DNA of 39,453 bases from JAKQDP01 sp964536975 (GTDB lineage: Bacteria > Patescibacteriota > Patescibacteriia > 2-01-FULL-39-33). The position numbers were made by a program, and so were the translations under genes. The DNA lies in the NCBI GenBank assembly GCA_964536975.1, contig CAZHYS010000008.1:1-39453 (forward strand), read 5' to 3'. Positions 21,484 to 30,319 of the stretch are shown one piece after another. The notes under the pieces are model-generated. The model made no database searches. It saw only the letters and a program-made list of their open reading frames with translations, and had not been told where the DNA came from. Each line of letters starts with the position of its first letter. Positions within the stretch are counted from its first letter, which is position 1.

Positions 21484-24400
21484 TCAAAGGCCCAATAAAG
21501 ATTTGATGCTAGAAATAACTTTTTCGCTATTACTGATCCGGAAGCTGGTGCGAATTTTTTGTCTGGTCCCATTGACGCGGCTGATCATCAATTCCACTCG
21601 ATGGCTGCCCGGGTTTTGATAAAATAAATCCCGTAATTTTTTTGACAGATCATAATCAAGCGGCTCATCCACCGCGATAGAAATTATTTTTTCCTCCGGC
21701 GGTAAAGCGTTATTTATCCGTGAACCATTGCGACTAATGGAGCCGTTCAAAATCCTGGTAAAAACTTCCTCAATATTGTCACTGTCTAAAGGCGCCACCC
21801 GGTCGCATAATATTTTTACCTCGTCATCCTTGTCGGAAATCTTGCCAACGCAAGCAATTGTCAAATCAACTTGCCACAGATGAGGGTTTTGCTCCAAAAC
21901 TTTGGGAAAAACCAGCACTTCCACATTGCCGCCCCGATCTTCAATTTTGGCAAATACCATGGCTTCGCCTTTCTTGGTATAAATCTTTTTGACCGCGGTA
22001 ATAATGCCGGCCACCCTCACTTCCGATCCGGGAGCGCAATTTTTCAAAGTGGAACAGCTAACGACAAAGCGAGAAATTTTTTGCTCCAAATCCAACATCG
22101 GATGCTCGGAAACATATAATCCCAGATATTCCTTTTCCCAATTCAGTCTTTGCTTTTTATCCACTCCCTCCGCTTCCGCCAGGGAAAGGTTGTTCAATTT
22201 TATTTGCGGTGCATCGTCAAATAAGCTGTTTTGGCCATTGTCGCCGTTTTTATTGATGTCTTGGATGAATCGCAAAATCCTCTCCAAATTGGACAAGAGC
22301 TTATTGCGTTCGCCCAGACTGTCCAGGCAGCCAGATTTGATCATTGATTCTAATGATCTCTTATTCAAATCCTTGCTTTTCACCCGGCTCAAAAAATCTT
22401 CCAAATCCTTAAACCGACCGCCGGTCTTTCTTTCTCTGATAATTTCTTTGACAATATTCTCCCCGAGTCCCTTTATCGCTAACATTCCGAAACGAATGCG
22501 CGGAGCGCTTTGGGCTAAGCTTTCCGCTACCACCGTAAAGGTGGAAAAACTTTCGTTGATGTCCGGCGGCAAGACTTCTATGCCCATCTGCCGGCACTCT
22601 TCCACTTCAATCGCCACCCGGTCGGAATTGCCCTGATCGGAAGTAAGTAACGCCGCCATAAATTCCGCCGGATAATTGGCTTTGAGATAGGCGGTCTGAT
22701 AGGCAATCATGGCGTAACAAGCAGCATGAGAACGATTAAAACCATAGGAAGCGAACGGCAAAATGAATTCCCAAATTTTCCTGGCGATTTTGGCGTCAAT
22801 GCCGTTTTTGACCATGCCGCTAATCATCTTGGTCTCTTGCTCGTCGAGTAACTCCTTAATTTTTTTGCCCACCGCCTTTCTCAAAATATCCGCCTCGCCA
22901 TAGCTAAAACCCGCCAAATCACGGGCTATCTGCAATAATTGTTCCTGATAAACCGCCACGCCGTAAGTTTTTTTCAAAATCGGCTCCAGTTTCGGATGGA
23001 GGTAGCTGGGCTTGCGCCGGCCATGCTTGCCGGCAATGTAATCGGGAATATACTCCATCGGACCCGGACGATACAAAGCGACCATGGCGATAATGTCTTC
23101 CAAATCGGTTGGCAACAGCTGACGCAAATAACGCTTCATGCCCGCCGATTCCAGCTGGAAGACGCCGGTTGTTCGTCCCTGTTGGAACAAATCAAATACT
23201 TTTTTATCGTCAAGAGGAATGTTTTTAATATCTATCTTGACGCGATGGATTTTATCAATAATTTCCAAGGCCTGTTCAATGATCGTCAAATTTGACAAGC
23301 CCAAAAAGTCCATTTTGAGCAATCCCAGGCTTTCCACTGATTTTCCTTCGTATTGGACGACGACCGAATTGTCTCCTTGGCTGCCATATTGGCGCGGGCA
23401 ATAATTATCCAGTGATTGAGGCGTAATCACTACGCCGCAAGCGTGAGTGGAAGCATGCCTGACTACACCCTCCAATTGCAAAGCCGCTTCCAATAATTGG
23501 CGTCCTTGATCGTCATTAAGAACTTCTTTTAGCTCGGAAACAGTGTCTATCGCTTCCTGCAATTTGGTAAAAGTCGGCACCAGCTTAGCGACGCGATCGC
23601 AATAATTATAAGGCAATCCCATTACCCGGCCGACATCGCGAATTGCGGCGCGAGCGGCCATGGTGCCGAAAGTGATAATTTGCGCTACCTTGTCTTGGCC
23701 ATATCTTCCAGTGACATAACGCAAAACATCATCGCGTCTGGCATCGGCAAAATCAGTATCAATATCAGGCATGGAAATTCTTTCCGGATTTAAAAATCGC
23801 TCAAACACCAAATCATATCTTATCGGGTCAATATTGGTAATACCGATAAGATAGGACACCAATGATCCGGCGGCGCTGCCACGACCAGGCCCGACCACAA
23901 CGCCATTATCCTTGGCCCAGTTGATAAAATCGGCGACAATCAAGAAGTAACCGGCATAGCCGGTTTTGGCGATTATTTCCAACTCGTAGTCCATTCTCCC
24001 AATGATATCTTGACTGACACCGACAGGATAGCGCTTAGCCAAACCTTTCTGGCACAAGTCACGCAAATAATCGTCAACTGTCTTATTCTCCGGCAGAGGA
24101 AAAAGCGGCAAAACCGTCTGGCCTAATTCCATTTGAAAATCACACATCTCGGCAATTTTCAAAGTATTAATAACCGCTTCGGGATGATCGGCAAATGCTT
24201 GAGTCATTTCTTCCCCTGACTTAAAAGAAAAATCATCGCCGACCATTGACAATCTGTCAGTATCGGACAAGACTTTTTTCATCTGAATGCAAAGCAAGAT
24301 ATCCTGAAATTTATCATCTTCCCTTTCCAAATAATGAACATCGTTGGTGGCAACCACCGAGACTCCCGATTCGGAGCTTAATTGATAAATTTTCTCATTG

Positions 24401-24957
24401 ACCATCGCTTGATGATCAAGATTGGGATGATGCTGGACCTCCAAATAAAAACTATCGGGACCAAACAGATCGCGATAGCGGATGATCATCTCGCGCGCGG
24501 CGGACAAATCATTGTTGATAATATGGCTTGATAACTCCCCAGCCAGACAAGCGGTCAGACAAATTAATCCTTCATGGTGTTCTTTTAGAAGCTCCCAATC
24601 AATTCTCGGCTTGTAATAAAAACCATCCAGGTGAGCAATGGTGGTCAATTTGACCAAGTTTTTATAACCCTCTTTATTTTTTGCCAAAAGCACCAGATGA
24701 TACGGCTTTTCATCAATCTTCGGACGTTTATTGAGATGTCCATTCCTGGCGACATACATTTCTACCCCAATAATCGGTTTAATCCCCGCCTTTTTCGCTT
24801 TTTGGTAGAATTCCACCGCGCCATACATTGCTCCGTGGTCAGTCAGGGCTAAAGCTGGCATGTTGAGAGAAGCGGCTTTTTTGACCAAATTATCAACCTT
24901 GCCCAAGCCGTCAAGGAGGGAGTAATGGGAGTGAGTATGGAGATGGACAAAAGACAT
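21484..24957 (-). CDS. dnaE: DNA polymerase III alpha subunit
   Basis: DnaE is the replicative polymerase. The PHP domain begins SFVHLHTHSHYSLLDGLGK. The polymerase core has GPGRGSAAGSLVSYLIGIT and the catalytic MPDIDTDFADARRDDVLRYV, plus VRHASTHACGVVI and the helix-hairpin-helix region. An OB domain (VRVAGIITAVKKIYTKKGEAM) lies near the C terminus. The start at 24957 gives 1157 residues, the DnaE1 norm; ten upstream codons are discounted because the family begins at this Met. The ATG has no SD, and a promoter (25026-25054) and a leader hairpin (24981-25015) precede it. Confidence 0.96.
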   Translation of the reverse strand: MSFVHLHTHSHYSLLDGLGKVDNLVKKAASLNMPALALTDHGAMYGAVEFYQKAKKAGIKPIIGVEMYVARNGHLNKRPKIDEKPYHLVLLAKNKEGYKNLVKLTTIAHLDGFYYKPRIDWELLKEHHEGLICLTACLAGELSSHIINNDLSAAREMIIRYRDLFGPDSFYLEVQHHPNLDHQAMVNEKIYQLSSESGVSVVATNDVHYLEREDDKFQDILLCIQMKKVLSDTDRLSMVGDDFSFKSGEEMTQAFADHPEAVINTLKIAEMCDFQMELGQTVLPLFPLPENKTVDDYLRDLCQKGLAKRYPVGVSQDIIGRMDYELEIIAKTGYAGYFLIVADFINWAKDNGVVVGPGRGSAAGSLVSYLIGITNIDPIRYDLVFERFLNPERISMPDIDTDFADARRDDVLRYVTGRYGQDKVAQIITFGTMAARAAIRDVGRVMGLPYNYCDRVAKLVPTFTKLQEAIDTVSELKEVLNDDQGRQLLEAALQLEGVVRHASTHACGVVITPQSLDNYCPRQYGSQGDNSVVVQYEGKSVESLGLLKMDFLGLSNLTIIEQALEIIDKIHRVKIDIKNIPLDDKKVFDLFQQGRTTGVFQLESAGMKRYLRQLLPTDLEDIIAMVALYRPGPMEYIPDYIAGKHGRRKPSYLHPKLEPILKKTYGVAVYQEQLLQIARDLAGFSYGEADILRKAVGKKIKELLDEQETKMISGMVKNGIDAKIARKIWEFILPFASYGFNRSHAACYAMIAYQTAYLKANYPAEFMAALLTSDQGNSDRVAIEVEECRQMGIEVLPPDINESFSTFTVVAESLAQSAPRIRFGMLAIKGLGENIVKEIIRERKTGGRFKDLEDFLSRVKSKDLNKRSLESMIKSGCLDSLGERNKLLSNLERILRFIQDINKNGDNGQNSLFDDAPQIKLNNLSLAEAEGVDKKQRLNWEKEYLGLYVSEHPMLDLEQKISRFVVSCSTLKNCAPGSEVRVAGIITAVKKIYTKKGEAMVFAKIEDRGGNVEVLVFPKVLEQNPHLWQVDLTIACVGKISDKDDEVKILCDRVAPLDSDNIEEVFTRILNGSISRNGSRINNALPPEEKIISIAVDEPLDYDLSKKLRDLFYQNPGSHRVELMISRVNGTRQKIRTSFRISNSEKVISSIKSLLGL

Positions 24958-24980
24958 AAAATCGCCAGAAAAATAGAAAA

Positions 24981-25015
24981 ACTTCAATAAATTTTTTCCT
25001 CCAATTTATTGAAGT
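24981..25015 (-). promoter_or_regulatory. dnaE leader hairpin with T tail
   Basis: On the minus strand ACTTCAATAAA pairs with TTTATTGAAGT (11 bp) around a loop containing GGAGG, followed by TTTTCTATTTTT. It lies between the predicted dnaE transcription start and the ATG at 24957, so it could attenuate dnaE or protect its mRNA. Confidence 0.6.
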
Positions 25016-25025
25016 CCTTTGTTTT

Positions 25026-25054
25026 ATTATAGAATAATCCCCTCGCCAAAGCAA
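25026..25054 (-). promoter_or_regulatory. dnaE promoter
   Basis: Minus strand TTGCTT (25049-25054), 17 bases, TATAAT (25026-25031). The hexamers and spacing equal the secE promoter. Confidence 0.8.
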
Positions 25055-25058
25055 ATGG

Positions 25059-25095
25059 AAAAGCCCGAAAAAGCATATTTTGGACTTTTCCGGGC
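25059..25095 (-). terminator. terminator between 25100-25501 gene and dnaE
   Basis: Minus strand GCCCGGAAAAG and CTTTTTCGGGC pair over 11 positions with one mismatch (25063-25095), followed by TTTTCC. It starts 4 bases after the stop at 25100. Confidence 0.8.
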
Positions 25096-25099
25096 CTGT

Positions 25100-25501
25100 C
25101 TATAACCGACCGGCTTTTTTCCACCATCTTCGGAGAAAACCGCTCCTTTTATGATGTCTCCTTTGATGGCCGACAATGCCTCCCCTTGTCTGCTGAAGGC
25201 GAGGGTAAATCCCGTCTTCGGGAAATATTCTCTGACCGCCGAACCGCTTGAAAAAACGCCGGCCAATGACCACTCCCTCCTTGCTGCTGCCGTTGAATAA
25301 CGCCCGCAAGTCATCTTCGGTCAGATGAGTCAATGGTATATCCACCCAGCCGGAAGGACTTGAACCTTTGTCGCAATGATGGCCGCAAGCCATCATCCTC
25401 AACGATTCTACAATTTGACTGTCTGTTTCTCCTCTCTTTCTTGCCGCCTCCACGAATCCGCGGATGGTCTGGCATTTTTTTGTCTCTGTTCCGTTTTGCA
25501 T
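25100..25501 (-). CDS. hypothetical protein, possibly frameshifted
   Basis: A strong SD (AAGGAGG) 6 bases before the ATG at 25501 fixes the start. Residues 1-80 (MQNGTETKKCQTIRGFVEAARKRG..., MMACGHHCDKG) read as normal protein, with a CxHxC-like cluster. After a T6 run near 25248-25253 the open frame becomes Arg/His-rich and unconvincing. The +1 frame there gives protein-like sequence (SGSAVREYFPKTGFTLAFSR, DIIKGAVFSEDGG) up to 25027. That frame, however, runs through the terminator and dnaE promoter, whereas the first frame's stop fits the terminator exactly. Either the gene is as annotated, or one or two homopolymer errors disrupt it. The family is unknown. Confidence 0.55.
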   Translation of the reverse strand: MQNGTETKKCQTIRGFVEAARKRGETDSQIVESLRMMACGHHCDKGSSPSGWVDIPLTHLTEDDLRALFNGSSKEGVVIGRRFFKRFGGQRIFPEDGIYPRLQQTRGGIVGHQRRHHKRSGFLRRWWKKAGRL

Positions 25502-25565
25502 CCAGCACCTCCTTCTCCGAAGTTTGCACCAATCAGAGCAGCCAGATGATATATGAAATACTTAT

Positions 25566-26654
25566 TTACTTTAAATTCAAAGTTATGGTCTGTTCCTGCC
25601 CATCTCTAAAGACCAACAAATCAATCTCTTTGCCAGAATCATAACTGAAAATCACTTCCGCCAAACCACGATAAACATTCAGCTCCATATCATTGACTTT
25701 TCTGATAATATCGCCATCTTTTAATTTACCATAAGCCGGACTAGATTGGGGCGGGTTACCGTAAACCAAAGCGCCCTTATCGCCTTTTTCGCTCAACCCG
25801 TCCACTTGAGCTAAATCAATATATTCAATGCCCAAAATCGGACGAGTTATGGATTTATTGTTCAAAACTTGATTAACAACGCTTTTAAAATAATCAGCCA
25901 TAATAATTCGTCCGGAATCAACTAATCCCACTATCTCGCCTTTCAAATTAACCACCACCGCTCCATCAAAAGAGCTGTCCAACGCCTGATCCAAAAAAAC
26001 TTCCTTGGCCAGCCCCTCGGATGACAGAACTGCCGAACCGGCAGAAGAAAAATCATAGCCAATGTGGCTGATATTGACCGGAATAATGTGCCGTTTATTG
26101 AAAACCACCACCAATGTCTGACCAACGGACAGACCACCGGAATTGCCGATTTTCGCTACTGTCAAGCCATTGGCCGGAATTTTGACAAAGACAACTCCGG
26201 TCGCCGAGTCAACAACAAAATCGCTTACTTTATATTCTTTCAACTGATAATCAACTACCTGATAATCTCCTTTGATATTTGTAATCGCTCCGCTCACTGT
26301 CACCACCCAACCGTCTGCTGTCAATACGAATCCTTGCCCCAATAATTCATTGGGCAAATAAAGCTGGCTTAAAACGTTTGCCGACTTGTCGGCCGGATAA
26401 ATGTTTGCCAGGGCGGGAAAAAGCTCATTTTCAATCTGCTTTAATCGCAAATCTTGGCTGACCACGACATTGCGAGGCTGATCAATAACCAACTGATCCC
26501 CATCAATCGTTTGGTCGGAAAAATCAATACTGCGCCAAAAAGGCACACTTAACCCGCTGGAACCGAAAACGAGGCAACCGATTAGACCGGACAAAAATCC
26601 GAAAATAACCGGCAAAATTATCAATAAAATTACTTCGGTCCTTATTTTTCGCAT
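25566..26654 (-). CDS. HtrA/DegP-like protein lacking all three catalytic residues
   Basis: The layout is that of a membrane HtrA: TM helix (about 8-31), trypsin-like domain (about 75-260) and C-terminal PDZ (about 270-362, with SSPAYGKLKDGDIIRKVND). Every catalytic site is changed. TNNHVV is TVSGAI (His to Gly122), ATDLAVLKI is ATGVVFVKI (Asp to Gly153), and NPGNSGGPLVN is DSSFDGAVVVN (Ser to Asp230). The surrounding fold motifs (GQGFVLTADGWVVT, VNLKGEIVGL) remain well conserved, which argues for a maintained non-proteolytic role such as peptide binding or scaffolding. It is the last gene of a run of membrane-protein genes. Confidence 0.85.
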   Translation of the reverse strand: MRKIRTEVILLIILPVIFGFLSGLIGCLVFGSSGLSVPFWRSIDFSDQTIDGDQLVIDQPRNVVVSQDLRLKQIENELFPALANIYPADKSANVLSQLYLPNELLGQGFVLTADGWVVTVSGAITNIKGDYQVVDYQLKEYKVSDFVVDSATGVVFVKIPANGLTVAKIGNSGGLSVGQTLVVVFNKRHIIPVNISHIGYDFSSAGSAVLSSEGLAKEVFLDQALDSSFDGAVVVNLKGEIVGLVDSGRIIMADYFKSVVNQVLNNKSITRPILGIEYIDLAQVDGLSEKGDKGALVYGNPPQSSPAYGKLKDGDIIRKVNDMELNVYRGLAEVIFSYDSGKEIDLLVFRDGQEQTITLNLK

Positions 26655-26666
26655 AAAAAAGTATTA

Positions 26667-27431
26667 TTAAAGCCAATCAGCAGTGGCGAATATTGCCACC
26701 AAAAACACCACCGCAATGACACTATATCGCAAGAGTATCTTTTTTGTCAACCGACCAGACAAGTGAGCCGCGAGCAGAGAATCCAGCAAATAATATGCCA
26801 GGGAGACGGCGGCGGCAACGACCAAAAAAGCTGTCGGCCAAAACATCAATCCGGCTAGAATTTCCACTAAAACGAGTGCCGGAATAAATGAATAAGCAAG
26901 GCGATCACGCCAAGAAAGATCCGTAAATAATAAACGGCTACCGAACAAAATAAAAAATACCAATAATGCAATCAAGAGCAGGTAAAACCAGGTAAAATTT
27001 ACAAAGATATAAAAATCCAGCAGTGAAGAGATACCAATAAAAACCGCCGCCAGATTTATATAATTAATCACGCTTTCCAGGCTTAATAAAGAAGAGCGAT
27101 TGGTTTGGTAAAAATAATGGAAAACCGACTCCAGATAAAAAAAATAAATCACGGCATATGCCGCCACAAACAGCGCGGCGGCGGTCGGCCGGCCGATTAA
27201 TAGGACGGGGATAAAGCCGAAAATAGCCAGTATAATAGAATGGACTCCAATAAAAAAGATTTTTATCTTCTTCAGCCGCCAGAAAAGAAGTAAAAAATAA
27301 ATAATATCAAAAATTATGAACCCGCCAAAAAACCAAGGCCAGAGGCCGACCAGATAAAACAAGCTGACGCAAATGGCGGCATACAGCAGCGGCAAAAAAA
27401 ACGGCAGAATTCTGAGAACAAGAAAAAGCAT
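26667..27431 (-). CDS. multi-pass membrane protein, 254 aa
   Basis: About eight hydrophobic helices fill almost the whole chain, beginning MLFLVLRILPFFLPLLYAAI, with very short loops rich in Arg/Lys on one side. No catalytic motif or transporter signature is visible. It starts 7 bases after the preceding stop and ends 12 bases before the HtrA-like start, so it belongs to the same transcript. Such proteins are common and unnamed in CPR genomes. Confidence 0.75.
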   Translation of the reverse strand: MLFLVLRILPFFLPLLYAAICVSLFYLVGLWPWFFGGFIIFDIIYFLLLFWRLKKIKIFFIGVHSIILAIFGFIPVLLIGRPTAAALFVAAYAVIYFFYLESVFHYFYQTNRSSLLSLESVINYINLAAVFIGISSLLDFYIFVNFTWFYLLLIALLVFFILFGSRLLFTDLSWRDRLAYSFIPALVLVEILAGLMFWPTAFLVVAAAVSLAYYLLDSLLAAHLSGRLTKKILLRYSVIAVVFLVAIFATADWL

Positions 27432-27438
27432 AATTGAA

Positions 27439-27882
27439 TCAATCGGATAAATTATTCAACAAATCCTTGAGCCGGGATAGGTCATTCTCAATCGCCAAAT
27501 CATCTGGAGCGCTTATCAAGTCGGTCAAAGCTAAAATGGTTGCCAAATGGGTTTCCTTGAGGTCAGCCGTGACTTTCAGATCCAATAATGACGCGCGGAC
27601 CGCCCCAGCGGCGGCTGGTAATTCCGACCGCGTTGTTTCATCGGCCGATTCAAACTCTGTCAAAAAATTTCCGACCAAATTTCTATAGCGAGACAGATAA
27701 TCCTGTTTTAATACAGCCAAATCAATTGTTTCTTCCGATCCGTCGGAAACCGGCGAATAAGCGCCCTTGTATTTATATGCCGATACCACGACCAGGACAG
27801 CTAAAAACAACAAAATAACCACCATCGTTAAAGCAATTTTGGAAAAAATTAAATTTTTTGTGGCAATGCTTTTTCCAAACAT
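27439..27882 (-). CDS. single-TM hypothetical protein, 147 aa
   Basis: The start at 27882 (MFGKSIATKN) is chosen because AAGGAA lies about 10 bases upstream and because it falls just after the SPFH stop; the longer open frame would overlap it. One TM helix (about 18-38, IALTMVVILLFLAVLVVVSAY) is followed by an exterior helical domain with LKQDYLSRYRNLVGNFLTEFES and LPAAAGAVRASLLDLKV. No family is recognised. The position suggests work with the SPFH protein and the dead HtrA at the membrane. Confidence 0.65.
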   Translation of the reverse strand: MFGKSIATKNLIFSKIALTMVVILLFLAVLVVVSAYKYKGAYSPVSDGSEETIDLAVLKQDYLSRYRNLVGNFLTEFESADETTRSELPAAAGAVRASLLDLKVTADLKETHLATILALTDLISAPDDLAIENDLSRLKDLLNNLSD

Positions 27883-27886
27883 ATTA

Positions 27887-28639
27887 TTATTTTCCTTTAT
27901 TATTCCATCCCTCAAAAGCTCTCAATATTTCCAAGGGAATGGCAAAAATAACCGTATTGGATTGATCAGATGAAATATCGTTGATTGACTGCAAGGTTCT
28001 TAAATGTAAAGCCCCGGCTGAACTAGCCAAAATTTCCGCGGCTTTACGCATATTCTCCGCCGCCGATACTTCTCCCTCGGCTTTAATGATAACCGCCCTT
28101 TTCTCCCGTTCCGCCTCAGCTTGCTTGGCGATTGTCCGCTTCATCTCTTCCGGCAGTTGGACATCTTTGAGTTCGACATTGATAACTTTAATTCCCCACG
28201 GATCAGAAGCGGCGTCAACAATTTTCTGAATTCGACTAGAAATTTCTTCCCGATTGCTTAGAAGCTCGTCAAGACTGACTTCACCGCTGGCGTTTCTCAT
28301 GGTTGTCTGAGCTAATTGAGACACGGCATAAGAAAAATTTTCCACTTCAATTACCGCTTTAGCGGCATCCGCGACCTTATAGTAAATAACGGCATTTATC
28401 CGAACAGAGATGTTATCTTTGGTAATAGCTTCCTGATCCGGAACATCCACCGCCTTGACGCGAATGTCTACTTTTTGCATCGTTTGGACAACCGGCAAAA
28501 CAATGCGCCAGCCGGGATTAATTATGCTCTTGAATTTTCCAAATTGAAATTTTACTCCCCTCTCATACTCATTTATTTGGCGCAGGCTGGCCAAAACAAA
28601 AACTAGGATTAAAATTATTATGGTAATAAAAATCTCCAT
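27887..28639 (-). CDS. SPFH/Band 7 domain protein (slipin-like)
   Basis: This 250-residue stomatin-like protein has an N-terminal membrane helix (1-18) and INEYERGVKFQFGKFKSIINPGWRIVLP. The Band 7 core contains DVPDQEAITKDNISVRINAVIYYKV, and the coiled QAEAEREKRAVIIKAEGEVSAAENMRKA ends in oligomerisation-type hydrophobic sequence. Slipins organise membrane microdomains and are often coupled to NfeD-type or ClpP-class proteases. Here the operon instead carries a catalytically dead HtrA-like protein. The length is typical. Confidence 0.92.
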   Translation of the reverse strand: MEIFITIIILILVFVLASLRQINEYERGVKFQFGKFKSIINPGWRIVLPVVQTMQKVDIRVKAVDVPDQEAITKDNISVRINAVIYYKVADAAKAVIEVENFSYAVSQLAQTTMRNASGEVSLDELLSNREEISSRIQKIVDAASDPWGIKVINVELKDVQLPEEMKRTIAKQAEAEREKRAVIIKAEGEVSAAENMRKAAEILASSAGALHLRTLQSINDISSDQSNTVIFAIPLEILRAFEGWNNKGK

Positions 28640-28669
28640 ATAATTAAATTGTTATAATTTTTTAAAATC

Positions 28670-29008
28670 CTAAAAAAAGATCACTTCTGCCGCGACCACT
28701 AGAACAAAAAACGCCAAAAGCGTCGCCAAAGTGCAACAAAAAACCAACACCGCTTCTTGGTATTTTTTTTGCAAAGCCAAATAAAGCGGCCAACCAAACA
28801 CCAAGGCGCCAGCAACAGCCGCTCCGATAACCAACAGCACCAAAACCGACGCGATTCCTAAAACCATACTGCCTGACTTGTCGGGTAATAAAGTCTCCGC
28901 GGCGATAAAAAAGAACGCGACCAAAATAATAAAAATAACCTCCACCAAGCCGCTGGAAATGCCTTTTTTGACCAGCATCTGCCGGTCGGATTTTTTCCTC
29001 CCAAACAT
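28670..29008 (-). CDS. small membrane protein, 112 aa
   Basis: A basic N terminus (MFGRKKSDRQMLVKKG) is followed by three hydrophobic helices (about 20-41, 48-75, 88-111). The last two are linked by LYLALQKKYQE. No family is recognised. It lies between a soluble 112-residue gene and the SPFH gene, all on one strand with short spacing, so it is probably in the same transcript. Confidence 0.7.
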   Translation of the reverse strand: MFGRKKSDRQMLVKKGISSGLVEVIFIILVAFFFIAAETLLPDKSGSMVLGIASVLVLLVIGAAVAGALVFGWPLYLALQKKYQEAVLVFCCTLATLLAFFVLVVAAEVIFF

Positions 29009-29027
29009 AAATTTTGATTAATTATTT

Positions 29028-29366
29028 TTAAAGCGAAAATGATCCTTGGTTGAACTCTACCTCCAGCCAATCGGCTTGACTGTCATCCCATTTAAAGACC
29101 TTCAAGACATGGGTGAATTCATCTTCAGAATAAATATATTCCACTGCCGTCTGCGAACCTATCCGCCGCGATCCATGCGTCTTTTTGTCCAACACCACTG
29201 GCCGGGTATAATATTCCAATTTCATCTTTCCGAGAGGTCCATTAAAAATAATAGTTTCCTTAGCACCAACCTCCGGCTCGGACAAATCCTCTCTGCTCTC
29301 TTCTATTCCGTCGCCAAAAGAATCCTTGATCTGGCCCTTTATTTGCTCCCACTTGTCCGGCTGCAT
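29028..29366 (-). CDS. soluble hypothetical protein, 112 aa
   Basis: MQPDKWEQIKGQIKDSFGDGIEESREDL leads into a beta-rich domain (ETIIFNGPLGKMKLEYYTRPVVLDKKTHGSRR, VEYIYSEDEFTHVLKVFKWD). There is no TM segment or signal. The type recurs in CPR genomes as an unnamed protein, to my recollection. It is the first gene of the membrane-protein run down to 25566. The 147 bases upstream hold only AT-rich spacer. Confidence 0.65.
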   Translation of the reverse strand: MQPDKWEQIKGQIKDSFGDGIEESREDLSEPEVGAKETIIFNGPLGKMKLEYYTRPVVLDKKTHGSRRIGSQTAVEYIYSEDEFTHVLKVFKWDDSQADWLEVEFNQGSFSL

Positions 29367-29513
29367 ATTTTAAAATATTATTTTATTGATTAAATTATAA
29401 CATATAGCGTAAAGAAAAATCAAATGGAGATTATGGAACACGAAATACATAACATGGAACGTTGAGAGTTAAAAGTCCGTTAGGAGTTAGGATGGCTTCT
29501 CAAAAAAATTTAT

Positions 29514-30056
29514 TTAACTCTTCCTTATTGAAAACTCGCAGCCGCAATAATTTTGACGATAAAAATCGCACTGCCGACTCAATTCCATCGCTTTTTTAAA
29601 CCCGTCGTTTTTTTTCCAATCGCCAGCCAAAAACTTCAGTCCGATTTCGCCGGCAATCCTTTCGCCGATTGAATTTATCGCTCCAGCATCCTTGTGCGGA
29701 GAAATCGCCAAGGTGGAAGCGAAAAAACCAAAACTGTTTTCTTTGGCAAAACGAGCCGTGTCAGCCAATCTTTTTTCGTAGCATGCCAGACACCTCGCGC
29801 CCCGTTCCGGTTGATCTTCCAAGCCCGCTACCATGGCCAGCCAATCTTCATGATTATAGCCGACACTGATAAATTTTATATTTCGGTCTGAAAAATATTT
29901 TTCGGCTTCACTCAAGCGACGATCGTGCTCTTCTCTTGGCCAAATATTGGGATTATCAAAAAAAACCGTCACCTCATAATTGACGGCCAATTCTTTCGCC
30001 AGAAAACCGCTGCATGTCGCGCAACATGCATGAAGCAATAATTTATTTTTCGGCAT
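29514..30056 (-). CDS. queH: epoxyqueuosine reductase QueH
   Basis: QueH reduces epoxyqueuosine to queuosine in tRNA wobble position 34. The family's cysteine pattern is present: LLHACCATCSG near the N terminus (adjacent Cys pair), RCLACYEKRL in the middle, and CDFYRQNYCGCEFS near the C terminus, for an Fe-S cluster. The 180 residues are normal. No other queuosine genes are in the window. It starts 6 bases after the EF-like gene's stop, at the end of the 36236-29514 run. Confidence 0.93.
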   Translation of the reverse strand: MPKNKLLLHACCATCSGFLAKELAVNYEVTVFFDNPNIWPREEHDRRLSEAEKYFSDRNIKFISVGYNHEDWLAMVAGLEDQPERGARCLACYEKRLADTARFAKENSFGFFASTLAISPHKDAGAINSIGERIAGEIGLKFLAGDWKKNDGFKKAMELSRQCDFYRQNYCGCEFSIRKS

Positions 30057-30061
30057 AAATC

Positions 30062-30319
30062 CTATTCTTCCACTTTATAAACTACATCATGCTCTCTTAC
30101 CGGCTGAGCCACCTTAAAGCCGATTGACTGGCCGACAGCCGCCTCCGCCACATCTTCGCGATCAATCTGCATTGATTCTATCACCTGATCAAAATCATTG
30201 TTGTGCCCCTGGATTCGGATTTTGTCGCCTTTTTTCAGGCTGCCCTCCGTAATCTCAATGACGCCAACCCCAATCTTGTCAAAATAGTGGGTGATTTTAC
30301 CGATTTGTTTTTCTGCCAT
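30062..30319 (-). CDS. stand-alone EF-Tu domain-2-like protein
   Basis: The start at 30319 (MAEKQIGKITHYFDKIGV) gives 85 residues; it overlaps the NUDIX gene by 23 bases. Its pattern KITHYFDKIGVGVIEITEGSLKKGDKIRIQG is a translation-factor beta-barrel (EF-Tu domain 2 type) with no GTPase domain. Such proteins are annotated as translation elongation factor-like in CPR and archaea. The role is unknown; it may bind RNA or a peptidase partner. Confidence 0.8.
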   Translation of the reverse strand: MAEKQIGKITHYFDKIGVGVIEITEGSLKKGDKIRIQGHNNDFDQVIESMQIDREDVAEAAVGQSIGFKVAQPVREHDVVYKVEE

